Shown here piece after piece: positions 23,355 to 36,239 of a stretch of 64,000 nt of DNA. Numbering within the stretch: position 1 is the stretch's first letter; each line of letters starts with the position of its first letter. This stretch comes from Ailanthus altissimus (taxonomy: Eukaryota > Streptophyta > Magnoliopsida > Sapindales > Simaroubaceae): assembly GCA_946807835.1 (NCBI GenBank), contig OX327696.1, forward strand, positions 4,600,501-4,664,500, given 5' to 3'. The translations under genes and the position numbers were made by a program. The notes beneath the pieces were generated by a model that was not told where the DNA came from, ran no database searches, and saw nothing but the letters and a program-made list of their open reading frames with translations.

Positions 23355-24830
23355 TTAAAAGCCTACCAATCGCACAAAAGATATTGCCCACCACTCTAGA
23401 AAATGAATACGACGTATCTGAATTCTTAATATAAAAGATGCATCTACAAAGATTTTATTGCTATTCTTTGGCAGTATGTTATTGACATATAAAATTAGAA
23501 AGATAAATTTATTCACACTAAACTTGAAATGTATGTATTCATCAACTGCATTTTTCTCAAAGTCAAATGAGGTAATCACTTAATGAAACTTATGATACCA
23601 GTGACGAGATCCTTACTTGAGATCATAGATGAATTTGTGTAATTTACAGATCATATTATTTAGGTCTCAAGGCACAAATTTTTTTAGTTGTATGGCATAT
23701 ATCATTTCTTCAATATCGCCATTTAGAAATGTAATCTTTACGTCCATTTGATATAGTTCTAGATCAACATAAGTTACAAGTGTCATGATGATTCTAAAAT
23801 AGTCTTTCATTAATACTGAAGAGAAAGTATCTTTATAATCAATGCATTCCTTTTGAGTGAAACTCTTAGCAATGAGATGCACTTTATATTTGTTGAATTT
23901 CATTTTAAATTCCACTTAGTCTTAAATGTCCATTTGCAACCAATAGGTTTTGCACCTTTAAGTAACTTGATAAGATCCCAAATATCATTGTCTTTTATGG
24001 ATTTCATCTCTATGACTTTAATCTGCTTATACGAATTAGAACTTTGTTTAACTTGATAAAAGTTGGTTGGATCATTTTTCAGTCTTATATTAAACTCATG
24101 CTTAGAGATAAATGACATAATCATCCAACATCACACTTCTCCTTTCTAGAGTGCATCTTCTTTGTGGTACTTGTTCTTTAAGTTATTGAGGTCGCTCTTC
24201 ATGAATAAGAGCAAATTCTTCATTTTGGATTTGAAACTCTTGTATATTTTCTTGTATTTTTAGATCTGCTTCTTGAATAATACAAAAAAAAAAGAGTTTA
24301 ATTATTTTCAATAGTAATTGTAGAAGAAAAATAAATTTCTCTTCAAAGACAATATTCCTAACCTTATCTCTCCTCAAACTCAACATTTTCAAGAAACTTA
24401 ACATTATTGGCCTCGAAAAAAGATTTACTTGAGAGACCATAAAATTTGAAACTCCTCGATTTTTCAGAATATCCAACAAAATAACAGTTTACTGTTCTTT
24501 AGTCCAATTTTTTTTTTCATTAGGTTCGTATAGCCTAGCCTCAGCTAGACAATCCCAGACATGCAAGTGCCTAAAAATTAAGTTTCTTGCTAATCCATAA
24601 CTCGTATGGTATTTTTAAATACTGCTTTATTTGAAATTCTATTAAAGATATAAACTGCAGTCTTGAATACTTCTTTCTAGAGTGATTAAGGTATAAAAAA
24701 ATGACTAATCATACTTCTTATCATGTTGTTAAATGTTTGATTTTGTCTCTCAACAATACCATTAATGCTTAATTTTTCAGGTCTCGTGTATTGTAAAACC
24801 AAAAGTTATCAAAGATTAAAATTTTTAATG
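23355..24830 (-). pseudogene. Ty1/copia integrase-reverse transcriptase relic
   Basis: On the minus strand, from the right: the integrase core end near 24810-24700 (PEKLSINGIVERQNQTF), then LKTAVYIFNRISNKAVFKN (about 24670-24600), and the hinge with FEANN-like text (24480-24183). The RT follows with NDIWDLIKLLKGAKPIGCKW (24010-23900), LIAKSFTQKECIDYKDTFS and LYQMDVKITFLNGDIEE (23880-23710). It ends near 23520-23470 with FIFLILYVNNIL, the YVDD box changed to YVNN. Frameshifts separate blocks. RNase H is missing on the left and everything upstream of the integrase end on the right. Confidence 0.85.
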
Positions 24831-25449
24831 AGTTACAACACTAATTTTTTATTGGGTGCCTTCATTTAATAAACTAAAAATCTCTAAAATTTACTTGAGC
24901 TAAAATAACAAAGTTGTCAATCCAAAAATCCTCAAGAAAATTCAATGGTGCAGTAAGAAATCAAAATTAAACTTAGTGCAACATAGAAAATACAAGAAAA
25001 TTCCTTATAATTTAAAAGCAAATTAAAGGGTTAAGGATAATTTCATCCCTAACTTTTGTCCCATTACCCAATTTTGTCCACCTTATTTCAAATTACTTAA
25101 TTTTTTCCTCATCTATTAGGTAGTTGCCATTAATTCTGATGAAAAAGTTTACTTTGTTGTATAATGACAATTTTGCTTCTAGAATTTGTGTGTCAATTAT
25201 TGACCAGTTGACCCCAGTCATCATGTCTAGCATGTAAATCAATAATTGGCCACAAATAAAAAAAGACACGTGTTATAGTTGGAGGACAAAATTATAATAT
25301 TTATTTTTAAAAAATTTAAATATTTATTTTTAATAAATAAATAATTTTAAAAAAAGAAGTTATCAGCGGGGCATTCAGCCATCGGTCATTGTCTTCTGGT
25401 AGCAAAAATTATCAAAATTTATAATATTAAACTTTATTTTTGATGATCT

Positions 25450-25690
25450 GCATCTTAATGTGATTTTTTTTTACAAAAAATAGTGAAAGACAGCCAAATA
25501 CAGGTGGGGGATGATGGCCACCATTGGCCGTCAAATGGTAAGCGGTAATGTGCACAGCCACCATCATTAGACAAATTAGCCAATGTCAAACAGTGAGGTG
25601 GTGACGGTCGACGGTGGCCGTCGCCCCCACCCATATTTGGTTGCCTTTTGCTCTTTTTTATTTTGTCAAAAATGACCATACTATTGTGTA
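25450..25690. repeat. GC-rich GGCC/CGGTGG tract inside the TIR element
   Basis: A block rich in GGCCACC, GGCCGTC and GTCGACGG, far above background GC, related in design and position to 16003-16240. The 74-residue ORF across it on the minus strand follows from composition and is not supported as a gene. Confidence 0.5.
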
Positions 25691-25763
25691 GGTCATAAAA
25701 AATGGAGTCTAATGATATAAATTTTAATCATTTTTATCATTAGAGGCCTTCAACTAGCGAGAA

Positions 25764-28136
25764 GTGGAGGTAATAGGGTTCGAGCTGGACACTAGATACC
25801 GTTCGTCTTACTTGAACAAGGTTAACCTAGACCTCATTAGGCACTCTTATGACATTTCTGAGTCAATCACCCTTAGGATACCCATAGATGAGGATTACTC
25901 GAGCAGCCGTGTTAATGGAAAGGTGGCCTTTCATGTAGAGTTCTTAAGGCTGGGCCTCAGGCTTCCCATACAACGTTATTTCGTTAAGATGCTGGCTCTT
26001 CTAAAAATAGCTCAATCCTAACTATAACTTAATTCTTGAAGAGTGTTAACTGGTCTATATGTCTTGTGGGCAAAGGCAGAGCAGTCTCCTCCTCATTTTC
26101 AAGAACTATACTACCTGTACCACTTTAAGACAACGTTATGAGCCAAATAGGCATCTACTACTTCTTTTTCCATGACCTTCAGAATTCAGTCTCTAGTCGA
26201 CCTATCTCCGTAAGAGACTGAAAAGGATGGTGGTTCTTTGTTATGGGAGAGTAGGGCCAGAGGGTCTCCAAGAGAGATGGAGGAGCGTAGGTCATCTCTG
26301 CTGGTTTTTTGTGGATACAGGTCTTTATCTTTTTGTACTTTTGAGAATTCTTCTTGTTACCCCGTACAGCTCGGCTGACATCTTTGACTTTTTTACAATG
26401 ACCTAAGCTACTGACGTAGAGGTGTCCAAGCAAACACTTAATCGGATAACCACCACACTTCAACATATATGTCCGGTTCATGAGTTGCTGTCACCGACTA
26501 GCCTTGTTTGATTAGGCCTGGTTACTTTCGCATCGTCCCTGCCCCTATTCGAAGTAAGTTCTTGTTTCTTTACCTTGGACCAATCTCTCTTCAGCACTTC
26601 TTGAGCTTACATTGTATGCACTATGCATGGATGTTTGAACAAGGTGGCAGTGAGGGGAGAAAATGAAGCTGAATTGAAGGCTTGTCTTCTTCAGGTAGTC
26701 GGGGTCCTTTAAACCCTGATAATATTATAAGGATGTTGTTTGGCTCTGGCTCGAGACAAAGCTGAGCAAATGGGCGTCCTAATAGAAGCAATCATCTAGT
26801 TATGTTACTGATGAGCGAGGCTGCTAAGAAAAGACCACACGGAACCCAACTGTCCAAGAAATGAGACAAGTCCAGAGCGGCTCTTTGGGAAAAGGACGAG
26901 CCTTTACCTAGACTCTTCCTCAAGTACAAGACACCTCTATCCCCTTCACTTAAGGTGGGGGGTAGGGGTTTCACAGGCTCGTCCTTCAACACAAATAACT
27001 TCGACCGGGTGAGCTGTGGCGGTGCCCAACTCCAGGATGTAGAAGGAGATGTTATTCAACAAATCTCTTCCCTCTCGCGTATCCATTTTTATGCTGGTCC
27101 TGAAAGTAATAAAGGACATGGGCTTCTTGCTCTCCGTGATACGAGAGCTGGAGAGGTACGTGACCCGAGCTTGGTAGGGTCAGGTATCTTCTCTGGACTC
27201 TGTCATGGGGTTTAATGTTGCAATGGAGTCTGCTCTCGATGTAAGTACTTTTTACCATCTTCTTGTTCTATTCATCTTGTTCACACATTCACCTATTTAA
27301 ACTTTTCTCGTATTTCATGCAGTTCTTCTTTCTTCTTTCTTGGTTCCGAGCTAAGATTCTCAATATGGCAGCTTGAGCTCAAAGGGCCGAGGATAATCTT
27401 GCTTGATTCAATGCCGAGACCCAGCCAGTAAAGAGGATTGTTGAGCAGAAGAAGAGAATGATGGATGAGGTAGGGGCCAAATTAAATGAGATTATAATCG
27501 CCCGTGCTGAGGTAGAGAGTAAGTTTTTGGAGCTTGACCACTAGAAGAGACTGTTAAGCAGAAGATGACCAATTCTCTGGTAATGACGAGGAGCCCCATT
27601 GCTGAGTTGACGAGACAAAGCGTGGAACTTAAGACACAATTTACAACAGCGCTGCGAGAGAATGAGCTAATTGAGTAGAGCAAAAAATTCTTAGTGGCTG
27701 AACTTGAGCAGCAGAGGAATCACTAGTTTGTTGATCATGATGAAGGCCTCCGTTAAGGAACGATTGAGGGGTTTCTAAGGTCAATCAACCTTTTCGAAGA
27801 GTACTACCTAGAAATTGACCTCCAGTGGTTGTGGAACATGGCCACTGAGGGCTCATACCATGAAGGGGAGATCTCTGGAGCTCAGGACACTGAAAAGGCA
27901 TCAATAGCTTCTGGCGCTGGTGCTAAAAGGTCACTCCGGTTGAGGCAATTGTTGCTGTTACTGTTGCTAGTGCTATTACTGTTGCAGGCTCTAGCAAGGC
28001 TGCTTCTACTACCGATTAGGGCCAAGATGAAACTCTAACTAGTCCTCCTGCCCCTGCTAATCCTTTGGTCGATGCCAATCCCGAGGTGGTACATATTGTG
28101 GACCTAGAGATGCCCAACATGGCCCCAGCTGCATAA
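25764..28136 (+). pseudogene. Decayed 'putative gypsy-type transposase' gene (PF04195-like) with intron
   Basis: The first exon holds the signature region: KVAFHVEFLRLGLRLPIQRYF then KMLALLKIAQSQL, then (with stops) LYYLYHFKTT and STTSFSM. The second part reads AQRAEDNLA, EQKKRMMDEVGAKLNEII and ARAEVESKFLELDH, a coiled-coil region, and ends PEVVHIVDLEMP...APAA before TAA at 28134. A clean intron lies between, with donor GTAAGT at 27241 and acceptor TTTCATGCAG near 27322. Several in-frame stops make it non-coding today. Proteins of this type occur across plants in transposon contexts; their function is unclear to me. Confidence 0.7.
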
Positions 28137-28139
28137 GCC

Positions 28140-29450
28140 AACAAGCTTCTCTTCCACCTTTTCTTTTTTGTGAAGTTTTTGAAACTTTTTGTAGTCTAAA
28201 ATATATTGTAATACTCTTTGTAAATGAATACAAATTTGGTTTGCTCTAGTATTCTTAGCACTGCTTTAATTCATTTTCTAACTTTTTGTAGTGAATCTGT
28301 TTTCTCATAAGAGTGGAAGCATAATAACATAACTGAGATGTTTTTTGAATTTGTAACATGCTTGAGCTATTCATAGTAACTATAACCTGCAAACGAGCAT
28401 TATTTTAACATAATTGAGCTAATAATAAAACTTGTAACAAAAAAAAAAAATTAACCATACTATCGAACCGCCTGCCATAATCAAATAATAGCGGTGATTT
28501 CTGAACACCTTGGTGAACTTCGGTTATAAACGAGCAGCTCTTCCTCTGCTCTAGGGTATTTAAGCTTGGTTGTTCAAGTGCCAACAATAACTTTATGGAT
28601 TTAATCTTGATTAAAAATATATATTAGTTTGGCATGCTTTATGGGATAATTGGGCCACCCAACAATTAGATTTATGGGGGATTAAGCATCTAAGTATGAG
28701 TTATTAGGTAATAATTGGCTCGGTGCCAAAATATAATCAAGTGGTAATCACGTAACCGCTCAGTGAGTCTTGTGATAACCTAGTGACGACCGGCCCGTTG
28801 TTATGACAAGGATTATCCTATAAAATCCTGGAGTTTATACAAACCGATGTCTAGCTTGGTAAAGGCGTAACTGAGTAGTTTGTCAATAATCAAAATGGAC
28901 TCGGTATAATAGCTCGTTTGAGGTGATGACGCTGAACGGTCAGCTCGCGTTTATTTAAAAAATCGTTGAAACACAATTGCCTGCTTATAGTAATAACACT
29001 GAGCAAGTAGCTCGCGGCAATTTGGAAATCGTTGAAGAATGACGATCGGCTCAAAAAATAATGTTTAAGCATACTGCAACTATTTTAAGAGATCGGCTTG
29101 GTGTAATAATGTTGAGTAGTTTTGTACGGGTACTGTGAAAATATCACAGTGATGCCGTAAAAAGGCCACGGTCAAACCCTCTTCAATAGGCACCATGGTG
29201 TAACCATGGTGATGCTGTAGAAATGTCACATTTCTTGCCCCGCCAAGCCGTCTTAATTATCCTCATGTCGAACCAGTAATTATGATATGCTTTGTAAGTG
29301 TCAAACTAATGATGGTGAAATGTCCTATAGGCATCGAGCCAATGATAGCGAAATGCTCTATAAGCGTTGAACTGGTCACGGCAAATTGAGGATGGCACGA
29401 TGATGCAATGACAGAGATGACAACATGATGTAGTGGTTATATTCATGTGT
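28140..29450. repeat. 3' part of the TIR element with degenerate direct repeats
   Basis: Sub-repeats such as CTGAACGGTCAGCTCGCG and CTGAGCAAGTAGCTCGCG, each followed by AAATCGTTGAA, lie near 28930 and 28998. TGAAATGTCCTATAGGCAT and CGAAATGCTCTATAAGCGT lie near 29310 and 29359. The segment is less AT-rich than its surroundings. No ORF is convincing. Confidence 0.5.
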
Positions 29451-30106
29451 GGAGAATAGCCATTGCATAAAGAGTAAAATAAAGTTTTAAGAATAATATT
29501 TCTTTAGTAGTTCGGCATTTCATGGTTTTCTCACGACTTGTTCGTCTGCCCTTTCGAGCTCGTAAGCTCTTTTGATTCATCTGAGGACTTTATACGACCT
29601 TTCTCAGGTCTGGCCGAGGACCTTATTTGCAGGATTCTTTGTGTTGAGCATTACTCCTCTGATCACCAGGTCTCTCTCTTCGAACTCTCTGGCTTTGACC
29701 TTTTTGTTATAATATCTAATGGTCCTCTGCTAGTACGCTGCTGTTCGAATCTGCGCCTGGTTTTTGAGCTATTCGACTAAATCCAATCATCCCTGTATTA
29801 ACTCGTTGTTAATAGCTTCAGAGAAGTTCGGTACCCAGTGAGTGAGTTAGGGTTCCCATCTTTGCGAAAATTACCGCTTCACTCCTAAAACCTAATGAGA
29901 ACAGCTAGTCATCGAACGAGTGGAGATTATTTTTTTAATTTTTTTTATAATAACAAATCATTATTTAACACATGTTAGTGTGTATCTATCTTTCTGTTAA
30001 GTTACAATTTCATATTTCAATCGTTAGATTTAACGGTAGGTCATTAACGAAGAGGGACAAAATTAGGTAATGGGTCAAAAGTTAAGGGAAAAAATATCTT
30101 TAACCC

Positions 30107-31959
30107 AAAATTCTATTTGCCCCATAATTTTTAAATTGTATCTTTGTCCCTAATTTATATGAAGTTGGAAAATTACATAGATTTATTGAAATTTTAAATT
30201 CACCCTAAATATATTTAAAAATTATAGAAAGATCGAAAGAAATTGAAATTTTCTAAAACCCCATAACTTTTCATAAATAGAAAAATAACTCAAAGGTTTA
30301 TAAATTACAGAATAACTCTAAAACGTTCAAGAATTTACAATCTGACATGAGAATTCTCTTTAGTTTACAAATAGAACTTTTTAAAAAATTAATACGTTGA
30401 TCGAGAGAATGGACATCGTGGGTGAACAAATCAATATACGAGAAATGGCAAGAGAGGAGGACGAATTTGGTTGGTGGCTATACTACAATGAATGATGGCA
30501 TGTGGACGGTTGTATGAAGATTTTGGCAATTCTGAGTTCAATGGTGGTTTCAGCATGCCAGTTTAACGATTGTGATAAGAAGCGACAAACAGCTAATAGT
30601 GATGGTAGTTGAAACAATGTGACTACAATGATGATAACAGTGCGACAGTAATATTTTTAGACATTAGAAAGAAGAATAAAAGAAATTGAATAAGAGAGAT
30701 CAAAAAATTAACCTGAGCTCTAAAATTAACTTGTAATTAATATGGGTTTGAAAATTTAAACCTAGTTTTGATACTATGCTAAATAAATTGCAACTAAAAC
30801 TTTGATATAATATTACAAAATTGTAGTATCTATATTTTTACTCTGAATAATAATTATAAAGGTGGCATTTATATAGGTAATAAATCCCTAGCCTATATGA
30901 AAATAATTAATATATAAAATTATAACTATAATACGAAAGTTAACAAAATTAGAAATATTCTAAATTGACAACGACAAAATAAGATGCTAACTCTAACAAT
31001 ATTAATATGTAATATAATTTTAAAAATTATTTACATAATAAAAAATACAAGTTTAAAAGAAGGCTAGGTAATTTGGCTAAATGCACAATTTAGTCTTAAT
31101 TAAATTTTAAATACTCAATTTTATATTTATTTGTTAGTTCTTTTTTCTATTAATTTGAATAGAATAGAATATACATTTAAATTGTATTTACACAAGTGAT
31201 AACATAAAATTTAATAATTAAATTTTAATTAAAAAAACCTAAAATGTAAATTAGTCTCAGCTTAGAAAGAGAAAACAAATTCGGCTTAACTGGATATGTT
31301 GTAATGTAAAATAATGTGCCAGAGATAGGTTGGTTTCGTTAAAGAAATTAGAATCTAAAGGTCTTAAATAATTATTGTTGTCGTTAACAGCGGATAGAAT
31401 GATATTTGGATAATATATTTAATGCATGAAAATTATTAAATAAAATTCAAAACTTAACAAGCAAATCCCATCATCTTAATTCAGCAGATTGTTTTTAGTT
31501 GATATCATGCTTTTGAGACAGCTAGGTCAGATCCTGAGCAATTAAACTGAGAAATGTCGTTAAATAATTTTTGGAGAAATTATCGGTTGTCGCTATGCTG
31601 TTTCACATTTTACTTTCTGATTTTTCAATACTGATCATAGACAATTTTTTAGATTAAATAATTATATTATTGATATTATACTCAAATTATATTATTAAGA
31701 TTTTTTAAGAATAACGCATATAATTAAGACATTTCTTACTTGAATTGTATTATCAAAGTTATAACTTTGAATACATTCTATTATTATCCGAATTATAAAA
31801 AATAGTACATACAACTTTAAATATATTCTACCTTAATTAAAAAAATTTAAAACAAAAAATTAACTACTCTTTTTAAAATTTGAATTCTTAATCTAATTAA
31901 AAAAAAAGATTTTTTTAAAGAAAAAATACTTGCTTGGACAATATTTCTTTTGCCATCTC
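30107..31959. other. AT-rich stretch with a short G/T-G-richer patch
   Basis: Nothing gene-like. At 30420-30660 GTGG/GATGG-rich text resembles the interior of the hAT-like element at 50600-51080 and may be decayed transposon sequence. Confidence 0.35.
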
Positions 31960-32110
31960 TAAAATAATCAAATATATATATCCTATGAGAGGATTCATTC
32001 GTAGGAGAATATTTTAAACATAACCCTGCCATTATTTATTTCCATTCACCAACTACCGTGTTCTATATTGCTTTATATGCTATTTTTATACTTAAAAACT
32101 TTGTATATAT
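31960..32110 (+). repeat. Second copy of BAHD upstream block A
   Basis: Matches 2281-2425 (GAGAGGATTC, TCGTAGGAG, ATATTTTAAACATA, CATTCACCAACT). It lies 4.6 kb before BAHD3, with copia elements between, so it may once have been the distal promoter of BAHD3 (inference). Confidence 0.6.
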
Positions 32111-32209
32111 AATAAACTGTAAAAAAGTTAATTAAAAGTTTTTAGAATATGAATTGGAGAATAAATTAAGTGTATAAGATATGCAAAAAGTAAAATAGAT
32201 GTAAAAAAA

Positions 32210-32783
32210 AAAAATGAAGGCGACACTGCCCAAGTCTAGGTGACATAGCACCTTAGGCAAAAAGTTCAGTGCTATACCGCCAAAAGACCAGCGTTGCGGC
32301 TGGACAGTTAAGTAGGTGGTGCTGCGGCGCCAAAAAGCCAGTACAATGAGAATCGGGTTTTTTGATTTTGATCAGTCTCCTAAGTTATTTAGGACTTTTT
32401 AATTTGATTTCCACTCAATTGAGGGTTTTTCTAAGTCGTTCTAAACTTATATAAAGGCTCTTTATTAGTTTGTAAATATATATTAATGATTCTTAGTGAT
32501 TATAATAATTCTTAGTGAAAGAAATTCTTAGATTATAAGAGAGATTAATTATATTCTTTATGAGTACGATTTTAGAGAGTCTTCTTTGTGAGGTTTGGAG
32601 TTCTCTTTATAATTTTCTTGCGATTCTTAATAAAAAAGAGAGATCTCAATTTGCCGTCAACATGGGTAAGTTGTCAAACTACATAAATATCATGTATTTT
32701 CTTTTGCTATTTCTCGCTAGTTTATTTTTAATTACTTTGTTATTACATTATATAATCCTTGAATTATTGTTTCCTTTTCAACA
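32210..32783 (+). repeat. 5' LTR of copia element A
   Basis: Contains a TATA box (TTATATAAAGGC near 32448) and a GCGGCGCC-rich part (32290-32340). It ends ...TTTTCAACA directly before the primer site ACTGGTATTAGAG (primer match 32787-32797). The left end near 32210 is inferred, because no target duplication was found. Confidence 0.6.
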
Positions 32784-32812
32784 AACTGGTATTAGAGTAA
32801 GGTTCAAGACAA

Positions 32813-34250
32813 GATATGGCCACACCCAAGTATATGATAGAGAAATTCAATGGGACGAATGGTTTTAATTTGTAAAAGTTTAAGGTGAAAATGTTGCTGG
32901 TGAGCTAATGGTTAGGCTCGGCATTAGAGGAGACTACAGTTCCACCTAGTAAAGAAGAAAAGATACTAGAGTCATCTAACGTTGAAGCAAAAAGAAAAAA
33001 AATTTAAGAAAGAGTTTACAGTCTAATCGTTCTATGATTGAGCAATGAAGTCTTAAGGGAAGTAGTAAGTGAGAATGAATAATGGTTTCTGGAAGAAGTT
33101 ATTGAACAATGAAGTCTTAAGGGAAGTAGCAAGTGAGAACGAATAATGGTTTCTGGAAGAAGTTAACTCTTTTTATATGTGAAAGTCGTTGTCCAACATA
33201 TTGCATATAAAGAAGAAGCTATATCAGTTGTCCATATTAGATAGGACACCGATGAAAGACCATATAGATACTATATATTCTGTTGAGTTCGCTTATTAGA
33301 AGTTATGAGAGTTTTGTTGATATATTATTCTACAGTGAAAAGAGTTTAACAATGAGTGATATAGAATCATCATTGAAATCAAAGTTATTAGAAAAGCAAA
33401 TTGAGGGCAATGCAAAGGATTTATCTACAAGAGGAAGGTCATCACATAGAGACAAAAAGAAAAATGGCTCAAGATTGAAGTTCAGGACTCCTAAGAAGTG
33501 TTATTATATTCCTAGAAAGATGGGCACTTTATAAAAGACTATTCAAAAAAGAAAGCACATGACAAGAAGAAAGCAGATGCTGTGCTTGCCTATGATAATA
33601 ATTACGATAGCACAGAGACTCTAGTTGCTACTAAAGATAAGAATACTGAACATTGGGTTCTAGATTCTTGTTATACTTTTCACATATGCTTGCATAAGTC
33701 ATAGTTTGTAAATTTTTAACCTATTAGTAGTGGTAAGATGTAAATGGGCAATGATGTTACTTATCAAGCGATGAGACATTGTAGTATCAAACTTAGGATG
33801 CACGATAGACGAGTGAGAGAGTTGTTAGAAGTTAGCTATGTTCTTGACCTCAAAAGAAACTTAATCTCACTAGGGACTTTAGACTAGAATAGGTGTTCCA
33901 TCAGGATTAACAAAGGAATTTTGAGAGTATTAAGGAGTTCCATGGTTATAATAAGAGGTGAAAGTACAAAACTGTTTATGTGTTGAAGAAAAATGTTATA
34001 AGTGGTTTTACATTATTCTCTATAGATAATGAGAATATGCAAATCAAGTTATGGCATCTTAGACTAGCATACCTAGATAAGAGAAACCTGAAGGAGTTAT
34101 TTAGTTAAAAGGCATTTGGTGAGGATAAACTTTAACCATTAGAGATTTATGAGCATTATGTGCTAGGGAAAGCATATAGAGAGAGGTTCAATGTTGGTGA
34201 GCACAAGACTAAGGGACTTTTGACTATATACACTCAGATATTTAGGCATT
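32813..34250 (+). pseudogene. Copia element A: gag, protease and pre-integrase relic
   Basis: Starts ATGGCCACACCCAAG, reading MATPKYMIEKFNGTNGFNL then a stop. Gag continues with NEVLREVxSENE and LRSYESFVDILFY, followed by RGRSSHRDKKKNG (33283-33530) and the knuckle KCYY with damaged partners. The protease reads VLDSCYTFHICLHKS (DSG changed to DSC). Next is LDLKRNLISLGTLD, and then the pre-integrase LWHLRLAYLDKRNLKELF, ending with KTKGLL near 34220. Stops and frameshifts abound. Integrase and RT are absent. Confidence 0.85.
33043..33170 (+). repeat. 64-bp tandem duplication within copia A gag
   Basis: CAATGAAGTCTTAAGGGAAG begins at 33043 and again at 33107, followed both times by TAATGGTTTCTGGAAGAAGT. 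The period of 64 bp shifts the frame and repeats the NEVLREV gag motif. Confidence 0.85.
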
Positions 34251-34251
34251 G

Positions 34252-36000
34252 AGCACAATGACGCTCATAATGAGCACCGTGTACCTAGGCCTAGAAAGGT
34301 GACTCCACCTACCCCTTCTATAAGGTGAGGTATTTTAAAGAGATATTGTATCTCCTTAGAGAGACATTTACACTCTATAAATACTGCAAGCACACTTGAA
34401 TTGAAGGATGAACTTTTTTTTTCACCATTTGATTCTTATTCTCTCTTATCAACCATTTTTAAAGTAAGCACTTATTGTCCAAGGAAAGTATATTTGCTAT
34501 GCACTTTTATATTTTCTTATAAATCATTGAATCCTAGAACTATCATTTCTGTTATATAGTACACATTTTACAACAATCTTAAACTATTTCTATATATACA
34601 CATTAATACTAGAAGAGATTCATTATTGTTGGCTATTACCAAATCTCTTTTAAAGACAACAAGAATCCCACCTTTTAATGGAAAACACTTCAAGAGATAG
34701 CAAGATCGGGTGTTCAATGTTGTTGATGTCATGGGTCTAGCCAAATTTCTAACAACTCATACTACTAAAGCTACTGCAAAAAATTACAAGGAGGGATTTT
34801 TCAAATGGAGCAAGGTAAATAAGGTATGTTGTAACACAATATTACACACATTATCTAATTGATTGTATAATGTATATTCCACATACAAAGATGCATATGA
34901 ATTGAAGGTAAAGGCTTAGGAAAATGTATGTTATAGAAGATGTTGGTGCCTCAAAAGTATATTGTAGTAAATTTTTTAGACTTTAAAATGTCTGAGGAAA
35001 AAGAGGTCATAACACAAATTCATGATTTTTACTTTTTGCTAAATAATTTGAAAAATGAAAATATAGTTCTCACAGAAACCTTTATAATAGGTTGCTTAAT
35101 TGAAAAGTGCCTAAATCTTGGAAGGATTATAAAAAAAGCAACAAACATAAAATGAAGAATCTAAAATTGGAAGATTTTATTGTGTACATTAGAATAAAAG
35201 AAAAAAATCGCCAACGAAAAAACTTAAAAAAGGCCAAAGAATTAGTTTTTAAAGCCAATTTAGTATAGGGCGATAATCATGATAGAAAATATCAAGATTC
35301 CACAAGCAATACTTATTTTAAGAAAAATAAAACCTCATTCATGAAAATAGATAAGTGTTATGCTTATAGAAATGGTGGTCACTTTGCTTAGTATTGTAAG
35401 CATAAGAACAAGAAAGGAAATAACAAAACTCCAAAGGCCAATTTGGTTGAGGGAGATAATGTTATTACTACAGTGATTGTTTCACAGGTAAACATGATAG
35501 CAATTGGCAACAAAGAATGGGTGATTGACTCTAAAGGCACAAGACACATATATGGTGATAAGAGTGCATTTTATGAGAATGTTTATATGAGAGATAGAGA
35601 GCGAGTATATTTTGGTAATTCCCATTCTGCACCAATAGTAGGGAAAGGGAAAGAAACTTACTTCTGAAAATATTCTTGTGTTGAATTATGTTCTTCATAT
35701 CCCCAATATTAGATACAATCTTGTTTCTGTATTTATGTTAAGGAAAGAAAATCTAAAAGTCTCTTTTAAAGCAGATAAAATTATAATGACCAAGGGTAAG
35801 ACATTCCACTAAGAAAAGTTATAAACTTATAACTTTTTAAAATCGAATTTTTTAGTTTAATTTGTAGTAACTTAGGTGATTTTAAGGAAATCGTGACTAA
35901 ATAGGGAGGAAAGATTTTACATAAACTTTATTGATGATTACTCAAAATATACTAAGGTATATTTTTTAGATTGTGTGGAACCTACCAACTCTTTGGTTCA
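34252..36000 (+). pseudogene. Copia element B: LTR-like start, gag, protease and integrase start
   Basis: An LTR-like start with CTATAAATACTGC (34373) is followed by gag text KIPPFNGKHFKRWQDR, then MGLAKFLTTHT (34655-34760). Further gag parts are VNFLDFKMSEEKEVITQIHD and LTETFIIGCLIEK (34965-35115). The zinc knuckle CYAYRNGGHFA and the protease WVIDSKGTRHIYGDKSAF (DSG changed to DSK) follow at about 35355-35570. Then come PIVGKGK and LHIPNIRYNLVSVFML, and the integrase start FIDDYSKYTKVYF (35920-35965). It differs in lineage from element A and is cut off before the integrase core. Confidence 0.8.
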
Positions 36001-36180
36001 CTAGCTGGGTAATACCTCAGAGTCACTAATGTCCTAACACAAAATTCTCAAGTTACCTATAGCCCTAACTAATGTCGAACCTGAGATCTCATCCCTTATA
36101 AGCCTTTAAGATTACCTAATTGAAAGTGTAAGGGAATGTCACTCGGAAGCTTTCCTTTTGTTTTTAAAAAAAAATTCATT
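36001..36180. other. Short non-coding junction
   Basis: No feature recognised. This joins the copia B remnant to BAHD3 upstream sequence. Confidence 0.3.
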
Positions 36181-36239
36181 ACATGGATGACTATTGGAAA
36201 ATTTTAATAGTGATTTTATTGTTGAAGAGTGATGAAAGA

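Larger units (their letters stand above)
25027..30106. mobile_element. 5.1-kb TIR element, Mutator-like by structure
   Basis: The left end begins GGGTTAAGGATAATTTCATC and continues through CCATTACCCAATTTTGTCC (to about 25079). The right end, read on the minus strand from 30106, begins GGGTTAAAGATATTTTTTCC and continues through CCATTACCTAATTTTGTCC. These inverted repeats span about 53 bp and agree at most positions. The 9-bp flanks, CAAATTAAA and AAAATTCTA, match at 6 of 9 sites, as a decayed Mutator-type target duplication might. No MULE transposase was recognised. The interior holds a decayed gypsy-type transposase gene and repeats. Confidence 0.6.

Noticed and set aside
25455..25679. Minus-strand Gly/Pro/His-rich ORF
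   Set aside because: Composition follows the GC-rich core shared with 16003-16240; no start context and no family.
26179..26481. 100-residue minus-strand ORF inside the TIR element
   Set aside because: The plus strand of this interval continues the gypsy-type transposase relic (LYYLYHFKTT and following text), so the ORF is a shadow.
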